From JALUZX01 sp964561605 (GTDB lineage Bacteria; Planctomycetota; UBA1135; JALUZX01), in NCBI GenBank assembly GCA_964561605.1, contig CAZLQD010000025.1, forward strand, positions 181,053 through 245,052: a stretch of DNA of 64,000 bases, given 5' to 3'. Below the pieces are notes generated by a model that ran no database searches, was not told the origin of the DNA, and saw only the letters and a list, made by a program, of their open reading frames with translations. Positions 1-7,918 of this stretch are shown piece after piece (the first letter of the stretch is position 1; each line of letters opens with the position of its first letter). A program made the position numbers and the translations under genes.

Positions 1-2
1 CG

Positions 3-548
3 GCCCTCTACTACGGAATCCGAACGGACACGGCCGACCTCTCCAGGAACGTGAGCGACGTGGACAGGAAGGCCCACCTGGACCTCTACCCCCTGGTGGA
101 CAGGGAGGCCCTCCGGGCCATCACCAACCCCACGGTGACCACGTCCTACTTCCAGGCCCTGAAGAAGGCCCTTACGACGGCCCGGATCTACGGGAGCGCC
201 GTGATCTGCTCCTTGCGGAGAACGGACAATCCCGAGATGGTGGCCGAGGTGGCCGACCTCTTCCTCCGCCTGGAAGGAGTCTCCTGGGTGATCTGCGGCG
301 GGCTCTTCCAGGGAACCTACTACATCTCGGTCCGGGCGGCGGAGCGGAAGGGAAAGGACGCCTGGCTCCTCCTGAAGGACGTCCTGAAGGGGGAGGGCAC
401 CTTCGGCGGGCACGGTTCCGTGGCGGGAGGGCGGATTCCCACGGTTGACGATTCCGACAGGGGCCTCAGAAGGCTGGAGAACCGGCTGAAGCGCTCCTTC
501 CTGGAGGTTCTGGGGGAGAGGGGGAGCACCCCGAGGAAGCTGGGATGA
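3..548 (+). CDS. DHH-family phosphoesterase, C-terminal part (5' end outside window)
   Basis: Open from the first bases of the window, so the true start lies upstream; about 181 residues are visible. The fragment opens with YYGIRTDT, the end of the DHH domain seen in nanoRNase/pAp phosphatase-like and RecJ-like enzymes. It ends with a DHHA1 domain carrying the glycine-rich GGHGSVAGG substrate-binding motif near base 405. The family hydrolyses short oligoribonucleotides, pAp or cyclic dinucleotides using Mn2+. The metal-binding DHH motif itself would be upstream and cannot be checked. The stop overlaps the ATG of thiD by four bases (ATGA), so the two are probably co-transcribed. The exact substrate cannot be assigned from this half. 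Confidence 0.85.
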   Translation, partial: ALYYGIRTDTADLSRNVSDVDRKAHLDLYPLVDREALRAITNPTVTTSYFQALKKALTTARIYGSAVICSLRRTDNPEMVAEVADLFLRLEGVSWVICGGLFQGTYYISVRAAERKGKDAWLLLKDVLKGEGTFGGHGSVAGGRIPTVDDSDRGLRRLENRLKRSFLEVLGERGSTPRKLG

Positions 549-1348
549 CCGGGGAAGTCTCGCCTGGGAAGATTTCGCCGGACCGGGAACTCCCGCCGGC
601 GGTTCTCCTGGCTGCGGGTCTGGATCCCACGGGAGGCGCCGGTCTCGCCCTGGACCTTGCCGTCCTCCGGAGGGTGGGCGCCCGGGGCCTTCCCGCGGCC
701 TCCTGTCTCACCGTCCAGACTTTCCGGGAGTTCCGCGGGATCCGTCCCGTGGAAGAGGACCTCCTGGAGAGGATGATCCGGGCCGCCCTGGAGGCTGGAC
801 CCGTCCGGGCCGTCAAGGTGGGCCTCCTGGGGTCCCCCTCCCAGGCCTTTCTCTTGGCCCGGCTCCTTCCCCGGGATGTGCCCGTCGTCGTGGATCCGGT
901 CCTCCGTCCCACCCTGGCGGAGGGGGGCGGGGAGGAAGATCTCGCCCGGGGCCTGGTGGAGGGCCTGGCGGCCGGGGGTGCCGTCCTCACTCCGAACCTT
1001 CCCGAACTCGCCCTCCTTTCGGGAAGGAAGGACGTAACCGGTGGGGCGGAATATTTGCTCCGGAGAGGGGCGTCGGCCCTGGTCCTGAAGGGGGGGCACG
1101 GGGAGGGCCGGGAGGAGGTGGAGGACCGGCTCTTCCTTCCGGGGGGGGAGGTCCTGGCCTTCCGGCGGCCCAGGGATCCCCTGGGAGAGGTCCACGGAAC
1201 AGGATGCGCCTTCTCCTCGGCCTTGGCGGGATTCCTCTCCCGGGGAAGGGGGATCCGGGAGGCGGTCCGGGAGGCCGGGGAACTCACGGCCCGCCTCCGC
1301 CTCTCCTCCCTGTCCACCGGCGGAGGGCTCCGCCTCCTCCTGCCTTGA
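545..1348 (+). CDS. thiD: Hydroxymethylpyrimidine/phosphomethylpyrimidine kinase
   Basis: 267 residues, the usual ThiD length, ribokinase fold. It phosphorylates HMP and HMP-P to HMP-PP for the pyrimidine half of thiamin. Family marks: the N-terminal GLDPTGGAG loop (a variant of the common DSSGGAG), VVDPVL in the middle, an LKGGHGEG segment, and the C-terminal GTGCAFSSALA anion hole with the catalytic-base region. The ATG overlaps the upstream DHH stop as ATGA. No other thiamin gene is nearby, so this is an isolated ThiD; a pyridoxal-kinase-like activity in the same family is the main alternative. It runs convergent with the acyl-CoA synthetase, with only one base between them. Confidence 0.88.
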   Translation: MTGEVSPGKISPDRELPPAVLLAAGLDPTGGAGLALDLAVLRRVGARGLPAASCLTVQTFREFRGIRPVEEDLLERMIRAALEAGPVRAVKVGLLGSPSQAFLLARLLPRDVPVVVDPVLRPTLAEGGGEEDLARGLVEGLAAGGAVLTPNLPELALLSGRKDVTGGAEYLLRRGASALVLKGGHGEGREEVEDRLFLPGGEVLAFRRPRDPLGEVHGTGCAFSSALAGFLSRGRGIREAVREAGELTARLRLSSLSTGGGLRLLLP

Positions 1349-1349
1349 G

Positions 1350-3173
1350 TCAGCGGCCCGCCGGGACTCCCGCCTTGGCGTGGAACATCTCTTCGATCAG
1401 TGGGCCGTATTTCTCCATGACCTTGAGGCGCCTGACCTTGAGGGTGGGAGTGAGGAGGCCGTTCTCGGGGGTGAAGGGCCGGGCCAGCACGAGGAAGGGG
1501 CCGATCCTCTCGAAGGGCCGGAACCCGTTCTCGCTGGTGCAGAGCTTCCGGAGTTCCCCGGCGAAGAGATCCCGCACCTCCCGGGACGTGTGGACCCCGC
1601 CCTCCACCTTCCACTTGTCGGGAGGGATCTCCCGGGTCAGCCGGTCCAGGTCGGGGACCAGGAGGGCGCCGAGGCGGCGCTGGTCCTGCCCGACGATCAT
1701 GGCCTGGGAGATCAGGGGGGAACTGGTGAGGACCGCCTCCAGGGGGGCGGGTTCCACGTTCTCCCCGCCGGCCAGGACGATGGTCTCCTTGGCCCGGCCC
1801 GTGATCTCCAGGGACCCGTCGGGATGGAGGACCCCCAGGTCTCCCGTGTCGAGCCAGCCGTCCCGGGATAGGACCCGCCGGGTGGCCTCGGGATTGCGGT
1901 AGTAGCCTTGCATCACCTGGGGGCCCCTGGCGAAGATCCTGCCCTTACGGCCCGGCGGAAGCGGGCGGCCTTCTTCGTCCCGGATCTGGATCTCCGTGTC
2001 GCTCAGGGGGAATCCCACGCCGAAAGGCTTGTTGGAGTCGAGGCGTCGGCAGGTGAGGACCGTCGAGGCCTCGGTGAGGCCGTAGCCGTTGAGCAAGGGA
2101 ACGCCGGCTCCCACCAGGAAGGCGTCCACATGGGGCGCCAGGCTACCCCCGCCGGACACGGCGCAGTGGAGCCTCCCGCCCAGGGCGAGGCGGGTCTTCT
2201 TCCTCATGCCCCTGCCCAGGAAGGCCCAGAAGATCTTTTCCAGGAGGCCCGCCTCGCCCCGGGCGGTCCGGGCCGCCGCCCGGGCCAGGGCCCGGGCCGT
2301 CCTGCCCCGCCACCCTTCCAGGGCATCCAGCTTGTCCACCACGGCGTCGTAGAGGTTCTCCCAGACCCTGGGGACGGAGGCCATGAGGGTGGGTCTTACT
2401 TTCAGGAGGTCTTTCTTGAAGCGCCTCTTGTCGGTGAAACAGACCCCTCCCCCCCTCGAGAGGACGTAGTAGTCCACGGTCCGCTCGAACATGTGCCACG
2501 TGGGGAGGAGAGAGAGGCAGATCTCCCCCGGGCGGAGATCCAGGATCTCGGGAATACGCAGGATGTTGGAGAGGACGTTTGCGTGGGAGAGCATCACTCC
2601 CCGGGGGTCGCCCGTGGTACCCGATGTGTATACGAGAGTGAGGATCCGATCGGGACTCCCCTTCTCCAGGGCATCCTGGAAGGAGCGGTCTCCCTTTTCC
2701 AGGAGGGCCTCTCCTTCCCTGGCCAGGGTCTCCAGGTCCGGGTAGGGGGAGTCCGGCGCGGGCTCGAGGAGGAAGATCTCCTCCAGCTCGGGGATCGAGG
2801 CCCTCTCCTCCTGGAGAAAGGCCGCCAGGCCCGGGCTCTCCACGAAGGCCCACTGGGGACGGGAGTGCTCCAGGAGGGCCCGGAGCTCGGGATGGGTCGT
2901 GTCGGCCCCTCGGGGAACGTCGGCCGCTCCGAGGGCAGTAAGGGCCAGGTCGGCTACGAACCAGCATCGCCGGCTCCCCGAGAGGAGGGCCGCCCTGTGG
3001 CCCGGCCGGACTCCCCTGGCCCACAGAGCGGTGCCCACGGCCCGGACCTTCCTCTCCAGGTCCCGGAAGGTCCAGGGGGACTCCTCCCAGGCGGTGGCCC
3101 TGGGAAAGGCGATCCTTTCCGGGAAGGCCCGGCAGGCCTGAAGGATCAATTGGGGGACGCTCTGGAAATCCAT
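1350..3173 (-). CDS. AMP-dependent long-chain acyl-CoA synthetase
   Basis: About 607 residues from the ATG at 3173. An in-frame ATG at 3239 would add 22 residues that look non-conserved (lysine-rich, with no family similarity), so the inner start is preferred. This ANL-superfamily enzyme activates fatty acids to acyl-AMP, then acyl-CoA. It has the AMP-binding P-loop YTSGTTGDPRGVMLSH near residue 180, the NGYGLTEAS motif and the GWLDTGDLG hinge region, in the usual order and spacing of the FadD/FACS group. No signal peptide or membrane segment. The gene stands alone, with no beta-oxidation genes beside it, so whether it feeds lipid synthesis or degradation is open. Confidence 0.88.
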   Translation of the reverse strand: MDFQSVPQLILQACRAFPERIAFPRATAWEESPWTFRDLERKVRAVGTALWARGVRPGHRAALLSGSRRCWFVADLALTALGAADVPRGADTTHPELRALLEHSRPQWAFVESPGLAAFLQEERASIPELEEIFLLEPAPDSPYPDLETLAREGEALLEKGDRSFQDALEKGSPDRILTLVYTSGTTGDPRGVMLSHANVLSNILRIPEILDLRPGEICLSLLPTWHMFERTVDYYVLSRGGGVCFTDKRRFKKDLLKVRPTLMASVPRVWENLYDAVVDKLDALEGWRGRTARALARAAARTARGEAGLLEKIFWAFLGRGMRKKTRLALGGRLHCAVSGGGSLAPHVDAFLVGAGVPLLNGYGLTEASTVLTCRRLDSNKPFGVGFPLSDTEIQIRDEEGRPLPPGRKGRIFARGPQVMQGYYRNPEATRRVLSRDGWLDTGDLGVLHPDGSLEITGRAKETIVLAGGENVEPAPLEAVLTSSPLISQAMIVGQDQRRLGALLVPDLDRLTREIPPDKWKVEGGVHTSREVRDLFAGELRKLCTSENGFRPFERIGPFLVLARPFTPENGLLTPTLKVRRLKVMEKYGPLIEEMFHAKAGVPAGR

Positions 3174-3254
3174 GGAAAACCGTCCGGTGTGCCTGGGCCC
3201 GGGAAGGCTACATTCTACCTTCTTCTTCCCGGGAGACACCCCCCGGAAGGGCCC

Positions 3255-3283
3255 TTGACAAAGGAGGCGTCCCTTTCTTAAGG
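3255..3283 (+). promoter_or_regulatory. Sigma70-type promoter of tRNA-Gly
   Basis: A perfect -35 TTGACA (3255-3260) is followed by a 17-base spacer and a weaker -10 TTAAGG (3278-3283), 14 bases before the first tRNA base. The second tRNA in the window has the same arrangement. Confidence 0.65.
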
Positions 3284-3297
3284 TTCCTCCCTCGCAG

Positions 3298-3372
3298 GCG
3301 GGTGTAGCTCAGTGGTAGAGCATCACGTTGCCAACGTGATTGTCGTGGGTTCGACTCCCATCACCCGCTCCA
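3298..3372 (+). tRNA. tRNA-Gly(GCC)
   Basis: 75 bases with a full cloverleaf. The acceptor GCGGGTG pairs with CACCCGC, the D stem is GCTC/GAGC, the anticodon stem is TCACG/CGTGA with loop TTGCCAA, and the T arm contains TTCGACT. The anticodon GCC is at 3330-3332. The discriminator is T and the CCA end (3370-3372) is encoded in the DNA. It has its own promoter and a strong terminator. Confidence 0.97.
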
Positions 3373-3377
3373 GACGA

Positions 3378-3413
3378 AGCCCCGGCCGGACTCCGGCTGG
3401 GGCTGTTTTTTTT
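3378..3413 (+). terminator. Intrinsic terminator of tRNA-Gly
   Basis: A GC-rich inverted repeat (AGCCCCGGCCGGA with its complement, one G-T pair) followed after one base by eight T residues at 3406-3413. It lies six bases beyond the CCA end. Confidence 0.92.
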
Positions 3414-3458
3414 CGGACCCGCCCCGCCGGGCGGGGAAAAAACGGAAAGATCGAAACC

Positions 3459-4307
3459 ATGAACAGACTCTTCAGGTCGACCCTCGGAGCCTTCCTTCTT
3501 TTCCTGGCGGTCTTCCCTCTGGGAGGTTGCGGAACCCCGCGCCCGGGGAAGTCTTTCCGGCTCCGGGTCCTTTCGTACAACATCCGCCACGGCCTGGGGA
3601 TGGACGGGAAATGGGACCTGGATAGGCTCGCCGAAGCGATCGGAAAGGCCTCTCCCGACCTGGTCGCCTTGCAGGAGGTGGACCAGGGAACGAGACGTTC
3701 CAAGGGCCTGGACGAGGTCCGTTTCCTTGCGGAGAAGGCGGGTTTCTTCGGGGCCTTCGGAAAGGCCATGAATCAGCACGGAGGAGAATACGGAGAAGGC
3801 CTCCTCTCCCGGAAACCTCTCCTGGCGATCGAGGTCCATCACCTTCCGGCGGCGAAAGGGTACGAACCCAGGGCCTTGCTGGAGGGACGAGTCCGCCCCT
3901 GGAAGGACGGGCCGGAGATCCTCTTCTTCGGAACCCACCTGGATCACCTCTCGGAAGCCCAGCGTCTGGCCCAGGCGAAGGAGATCAACAGGATCGTGAA
4001 GCATTACGGCGATACGCCCATGATCCTGGCGGGGGACATGAACGCCCTTTCCGGCGGGCCCACGATGAAGGAGTTCTTCCGGGAGTGGACTCCTGCCGCC
4101 CTGGGGGCGGGGCCCACTTTCCCGGCGGACAAACCCTCCCGGAAGATCGATTACGTCCTCTTCCGGCCTGCCTCCCGCTGGAAGGTCCTTCACGCCCAGG
4201 TGCTGGAGGAAGCCCTGGCCTCGGACCACAGGCCCCTCCTGGTGGTCCTGGAGCTCCTTCCCCCGGGAGGGGGGAGGGAGGAAGGAAAGGCTCCAAGGTG
4301 CCCGTGA
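3459..4307 (+). CDS. Lipoprotein, endonuclease/exonuclease/phosphatase (EEP) family
   Basis: 282 residues from the ATG at 3459. Longer in-frame starts would run through the tRNA and its terminator. The N-terminus is a lipoprotein signal (hydrophobic core, then FPLGGC), so the mature protein should be lipid-anchored outside the inner membrane. The EEP fold follows in order: LSYNIRHGLG, VALQEVD with the metal-binding Glu, GTHLDH, LAGDMNA, KIDYVLF and the final SDHRPL with catalytic Asp-His. All catalytic positions are present, so it is probably active. Secreted EEP proteins cleave DNA, RNA or phosphodiesters of small molecules and lipids; which one cannot be told. The stop overlaps the eboE start region. 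Confidence 0.85.
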   Translation: MNRLFRSTLGAFLLFLAVFPLGGCGTPRPGKSFRLRVLSYNIRHGLGMDGKWDLDRLAEAIGKASPDLVALQEVDQGTRRSKGLDEVRFLAEKAGFFGAFGKAMNQHGGEYGEGLLSRKPLLAIEVHHLPAAKGYEPRALLEGRVRPWKDGPEILFFGTHLDHLSEAQRLAQAKEINRIVKHYGDTPMILAGDMNALSGGPTMKEFFREWTPAALGAGPTFPADKPSRKIDYVLFRPASRWKVLHAQVLEEALASDHRPLLVVLELLPPGGGREEGKAPRCP

Positions 4308-5449
4308 GGACCCTCACCTGGTGCGCCAATCTCCAGCCTGCGGCGGACCTGGAGGCGCTGGAAAGGTTCCTCCAGGGCCAGGCCTCGGCCGTCCGGGAGG
4401 CCCTTGGGGGGAGGGATCCCCTGGGGCTCGGCCTCTGGCTTCCCGCCGAGCCGGCGGGTCTTCTGGCCCGGTCGCCCGGCGCCGTGGAGGCACTGGCCGA
4501 AGGCCTTGCCCGGCGGGGCCTCTTCCTGGCCACGGTGAATGCCTTTCCCATGGGCCGCTTTCACGGCCCGGGAGTGAAGGAGAAGGTCTATCTTCCTTCC
4601 TGGGCGGAGAAGGACCGCCTCGTCTATACGGTGGAGGTCCTCGAAGTGGCGGCCGCCCTGGGCCCCGGCGAGGGGGTTCTTCCCGTGAGTACCCTTCCCC
4701 TGGGTTTTCTTCTCCCCGGGGAGGAGGAGAGGGGCCTGGTGGGGGAGGCAACGGCGAACCTCTTGGAGGCGGCCCGGGCGGCCGAGGAGGCGGGCGGGAA
4801 GAGGGGGGCCGACCTGGTCCTCTCCCTGGAGCCTGAACCCGGGTGCCTCCTGGAAAGGACGGAAGACTTTCTCGACTGGTTCCTGCAGATCCTCCTTCCT
4901 GCGGCCCGCAGGCGGGGGCTGGAGGATGTCTGCCGGAGGCGGATCGGTGTCTGCTTGGACGCCTGCCATTGCGCCGTCATGGGGGAGGATCCCCTGGAGG
5001 CCTTGAGGAGCTTCTCCCGGGAGGGAATCCGGGTGGGGAAGATCCAGCTCTCCAGCGCCCTGGAGGTCTTTCCCGGGAAACGGGGCTGGCGGGAGGCCCT
5101 GGAGGCCTTCGCCGAACCCTGTTATCTCCACCAGACCACCTGGTGGGATCGCCGGGGCGGCCGGAAGGCCTTCTTCCCCGATCTTCCCCAGGCCCTGGCC
5201 GGAGAGGGTGGGGAGGAGGCGGCCTTTTGGCGGGTCCATTTCCACCTTCCCATCTTCTGGGAGGGCGAGGGGCCCTTGGCCGGGACGGGACCCAAGGTCC
5301 TTCCGGACCTCCTGGCCGAGAGAGAGCTCCTTCCTTCCGTCCTGGAGGTGGAGACCTACACCTGGAAGGTCCTTCCCTGGGTTCGAGGAGAGGAAGAGAT
5401 CCTGGAGGGGGTGGTGAAGGAACTCTCCTTCGCCGGGGGCCTTCTGTGA
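4298..5449 (+). CDS. eboE: EboE-type metabolite traffic protein (xylose-isomerase-like TIM barrel)
   Basis: 383 residues from GTG at 4298, which has a GGAAGG-type site seven bases upstream; GTG at 4304 is an alternative. Recognised from the EboE block: LTWCANLQP at the N-terminus, then NAFPMGRFHG, VKEKVYLPSW and STLPLGF, and later the CLDACHCAV stretch typical of sugar-isomerase-like barrels. EboE belongs to the conserved eboABCDEF set, linked to moving precursors such as scytonemin or eustigmatophyte metabolites out of the cytoplasm. None of the other ebo genes is seen here, so this copy is an orphan within the window. The start overlaps the EEP lipoprotein gene by ten bases, suggesting co-translation. 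Confidence 0.8.
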   Translation: MPVRTLTWCANLQPAADLEALERFLQGQASAVREALGGRDPLGLGLWLPAEPAGLLARSPGAVEALAEGLARRGLFLATVNAFPMGRFHGPGVKEKVYLPSWAEKDRLVYTVEVLEVAAALGPGEGVLPVSTLPLGFLLPGEEERGLVGEATANLLEAARAAEEAGGKRGADLVLSLEPEPGCLLERTEDFLDWFLQILLPAARRRGLEDVCRRRIGVCLDACHCAVMGEDPLEALRSFSREGIRVGKIQLSSALEVFPGKRGWREALEAFAEPCYLHQTTWWDRRGGRKAFFPDLPQALAGEGGEEAAFWRVHFHLPIFWEGEGPLAGTGPKVLPDLLAERELLPSVLEVETYTWKVLPWVRGEEEILEGVVKELSFAGGLL

Positions 5450-5494
5450 CCATCCCGGGAAAGGCGGCTCCAGGGGCGTGCCGATAGAGAGAGC

Positions 5495-6373
5495 ATGGGG
5501 AAAGGGGTGGACGGATCTCACTGGGGGCTCTGGGCCCTGGCGGCCCTCTTGCTGCTCGAGGCGGGCCTGGGGTGGGGCTGTACCAAGAGGACCTGGGAGA
5601 TCGGTCCCAAGGCCAGGAAGAGACCTGTGCCCCGGGAAGAGGATCCCTCCTCCCCTGGGAAGAGGAGGGAGAAGCGGAAAGAGGACGCCCGCAAAGGGGG
5701 CCGGAAAGAAGGACCTCCTTCCCTTCCGGGCAGGCCTGCCTGTCCGGGGAGGCCGGGAGAGCGGAGGCCTTGCGATCGGGGGGGGAGGGGGGAAAGGCTC
5801 CCCTGCGAAAGGGCGGACTTCCTTCGACTCCTCCCCTCCTACCCCTGGCCTTCCCTGAGGCCTCCGGGCTGGAAGGAGAAGGAAAGGGCCTGGGACCCAG
5901 TGGCCTGGTTCGGCAGGCTCAGGAAAGACCTCGAGACCCTTCCGCAAGAGTGGGTCCTCTCCCGCGAGGCCTTGCTGGCTCGTGAGGCCTCCCGGCTTGC
6001 GCCGGCGGGAAAGGCGGGGGAGGTCCTCCGGTGGGAGACTCTTCCCCCCCTTCCTCCCCTCCGGGGTGGGAGGGACGTGGCCGGGCGCCCCGGTTTCCGT
6101 GCCGGCAGGAAGGTCTTCCTCCCGGGGTTCCTCCTCCGGGCAGGGAGCAAAGGGCCTTGTTTCCTCGTTCCCGATCTCTTCCCTTTGCGGCGGGGAAGGA
6201 TCCCCCCGCCGGGGGAGCGGATCCTCGTGGAATTCCGGGAAGGGGATTCGATGCCGGGGCCATTTGCGGCCGTTCTGGTTCGGGGGACCTTGCATGTCGG
6301 GCCCGCCTGGAGCGGGGACACCATGATGGCGGCCTTCGTCCTCCGGCCGGAGGAGATGCGGGTCCTGCCCTGA
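5495..6373 (+). CDS. Membrane-anchored protein of unknown function
   Basis: 292 residues, not recognised. One hydrophobic segment (about residues 10-28) sits at the N-terminus, then a strongly basic, proline/arginine-rich low-complexity stretch to about residue 110, then a compact C-terminal part with alternating hydrophobic residues ending in EEMRVLP. The layout suggests an N-terminal anchor or uncleaved signal with a disordered linker. It lies 45 bases after eboE in the same orientation, so it may share that transcript. The codon third positions are as GC-rich as in neighbouring real genes, which favours this frame over the long antisense frame. Confidence 0.6.
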   Translation: MGKGVDGSHWGLWALAALLLLEAGLGWGCTKRTWEIGPKARKRPVPREEDPSSPGKRREKRKEDARKGGRKEGPPSLPGRPACPGRPGERRPCDRGGRGERLPCERADFLRLLPSYPWPSLRPPGWKEKERAWDPVAWFGRLRKDLETLPQEWVLSREALLAREASRLAPAGKAGEVLRWETLPPLPPLRGGRDVAGRPGFRAGRKVFLPGFLLRAGSKGPCFLVPDLFPLRRGRIPPPGERILVEFREGDSMPGPFAAVLVRGTLHVGPAWSGDTMMAAFVLRPEEMRVLP

Positions 6374-6433
6374 GTTCCGCCGGTGAAGGAGGGGCGGCCC
6401 GGGCCGGAAGGAAGGATGCCGGGCGTGGTCGGC

Positions 6434-6670
6434 CTAGGGGGGGAGGATGAAGGCCGTGTCGAAGTCGTCGGGAATGGAGACCCTGAGGGTCTTTCCTGCG
6501 CAATCGACGGGAAGCTTGAACTTGATCGTGATCGGGGGGGTAACCATCAGCTTCGCAACCAGCCGGCCGCTCACGGCGATGGAGACTTCCACGGGCTTGT
6601 TCCCCTTGACCTCGATCCGGCAGGGGCTGCCCTCGTGTATCGGCTGGGAAAGAATCCGGATGGAACCCAA
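6434..6670 (-). CDS. Small conserved-looking protein of unknown function
   Basis: 78 residues from a TTG at 6670 that has an AGGAGGG site six bases upstream. A GTG at 6706 would add 12 residues and overlap the upstream gene by 25 bases. The sequence alternates short hydrophobic and polar stretches (RILSQPIHEG, KPVEVSIAVSG, PPITIKFKLP, KTLRVSIPDD), as expected of a small beta-sandwich. It lacks a signal peptide. It lies directly behind the 241-residue Tat-like protein and is probably in the same operon, perhaps as a partner domain. Confidence 0.6.
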   Translation of the reverse strand: MGSIRILSQPIHEGSPCRIEVKGNKPVEVSIAVSGRLVAKLMVTPPITIKFKLPVDCAGKTLRVSIPDDFDTAFILPP

Positions 6671-6681
6671 GAAAATCCCTC

Positions 6682-7407
6682 CTACCGCAGAAGGAGCTTG
6701 ATGCACTCCTGGTAGAGCTGGGGGTCCTGCTTCTGGAGAAGCTTCAAGTTGTCACGGATCAAGGGGTCCTTGAGCTTGGCCAGCCTCCTTACAGCTTCCT
6801 TCTTCAAGGGCCATTCCGGCCTTGCGTAGAGCACGTAGTAACAAGCCAGGGTGTAGAGATACTGGTCCCCGGCCACCTCCAGCCCCGCCAGGGCTCCTTT
6901 GACCATCTTGGACTCCGACGAGGGCCAAGGGGTCAGGAGGATCTGGACGTAGAGCTGGCGGGCCTGGCGGGTCCGGGAGCCGTAGAGATCGTTCAGGACC
7001 TTGGCCCTTTCCGCATGGGTGGCGGCCTGGGCGAATTGCCTGAGGTAGGTGGAGGCCTCGACCTTCCTCGTCTGGAGGAGCAGAGGGATTCCCACGAGGG
7101 CGGCGGCGGCCGTCCCGACGACAAGTTTCAGGAAGCCCCGCCGGCCGGCGCCGGGTTCGAGGAGGACGGGCTCCAGTGGATTGAGCCGGAGGGCGCCCGA
7201 AGGGGTGTCCAGCTCCCACTTGACCGTGGAGAAGGCCAGGACAGGGCGCTTCTCGTCCCGGAGCTTGTCACTCCTGTGGAAGAACCCGTCCCTGGGGCGG
7301 AGAAGGCGGACCAGGGTGTCCGATTCCCGGCCCGTCAAGGAGGGCAAGGCCTCCAGGATGGCCTCCCTGAGGGCACGGGGCAGGTCGCGAACCGTGGGTT
7401 TACGCAT
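6682..7407 (-). CDS. Unknown protein with an internal twin-arginine-like membrane segment
   Basis: 241 residues with a good GGAGGAG site before the ATG. The first 88 residues are soluble (RDLPRALREAILEALPSLTG, charged). Then comes RRGFLK at residues 89-94 followed by a hydrophobic helix to about 112. The rest is a helical, TPR/HEAT-like region with pairs such as YLYTLACYYVLY and DNLKLLQKQDPQLYQECIKLLL. This could be a single-pass protein with a cytoplasmic N-domain and a periplasmic helical domain. The RRxFLK sequence matches the Tat consensus although it is not at the N-terminus. No family recognised. Confidence 0.7.
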   Translation of the reverse strand: MRKPTVRDLPRALREAILEALPSLTGRESDTLVRLLRPRDGFFHRSDKLRDEKRPVLAFSTVKWELDTPSGALRLNPLEPVLLEPGAGRRGFLKLVVGTAAAALVGIPLLLQTRKVEASTYLRQFAQAATHAERAKVLNDLYGSRTRQARQLYVQILLTPWPSSESKMVKGALAGLEVAGDQYLYTLACYYVLYARPEWPLKKEAVRRLAKLKDPLIRDNLKLLQKQDPQLYQECIKLLLR

Positions 7408-7918
7408 ACAAGCTCCTCCTGCAGGAAGCAGGTCGACTGGTGAATTCTACGACTTTCATAGTTCCTTGCAAACCCCCCGGTTACGAATGGCCCGGGTCCT
7501 GGGTGGGGGAGAGGAGGATGGTGGGGTCGAATCGGGGAGGATGTGCCCCGGAATGGGATGGGGGGCGCCGGAAGGCGGGGAGAAAAAAAAAGAGGGGCGG
7601 CTGGTGCCGCCCCTCTCGGGAATAAGAGTGCCGGGGGGTAACTTCGGGAAAAGGGGAAGAAGGAGAGTCAAGTTTTAGGTTTTTACGTCCGCGTCGGACA
7701 ACCCCCGGCACAATCTTTTAAAGATCTCGTTCTCTCTCGCCTTTTGTCTCGGGGGTCTCCACCCCCAACCGTCACGTGAGAATCATACCCCCTACGGCTG
7801 TGGAGTCAAGGCGGGAAAAATTTTTTTTGGCCCTTTTTTCCCACCGGGAGAACCCGGCCGAAGGAGGGCTCTCCTTTCCCTGTTTGCCCCTTGGGGAGGG
7901 GGATCTTAGCATGCCTCC
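7408..7918. other. Intergenic region between divergent genes
   Basis: About 510 bases. It holds the upstream region of the 6682-7407 gene, a clear minus-strand terminator at 7583-7616, a short inverted repeat GGGGGT/ACCCCC around 7751-7766, and an A/T-richer block near 7710-7730 and 7805-7840. I see no convincing protein gene. The listed reading frames run straight through the terminator hairpin. Confidence 0.6.
7583..7616 (-). terminator. Orphan intrinsic terminator (minus strand)
   Basis: An 11-base-pair stem, AGAGGGGCGGC paired with GCCGCCCCTCT around a TGGT loop on the plus strand, flanked on its minus-strand downstream side by nine consecutive T (A at 7583-7591 on plus). It points to a minus-strand transcript that starts between here and plsY and ends before the 6682-7407 gene. 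Confidence 0.8.

Noticed and set aside
1908..3281. Plus-strand frame opposite the acyl-CoA synthetase
   Set aside because: It is a shadow of a clear ANL-family gene and would also run into the tRNA promoter.
5447..5500. In-frame TGA of eboE followed by the same-frame 5495 gene, as another readthrough case
   Set aside because: EboE ends at its normal length, the next protein has its own ATG and anchor segment, and no Cys motif or loop like that after TGA 11183 or 32857 follows.
4190..6295. Long minus-strand frame opposite eboE and the 5495 gene
   Set aside because: The translation is Pro/Gly/Arg-rich without domains, while eboE on plus is clearly recognisable.
7751..7766. GGGGGT CTCC ACCCCC inverted repeat as an operator or terminator
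   Set aside because: Six base pairs in GC-rich DNA with no T run or second copy; not enough to call.
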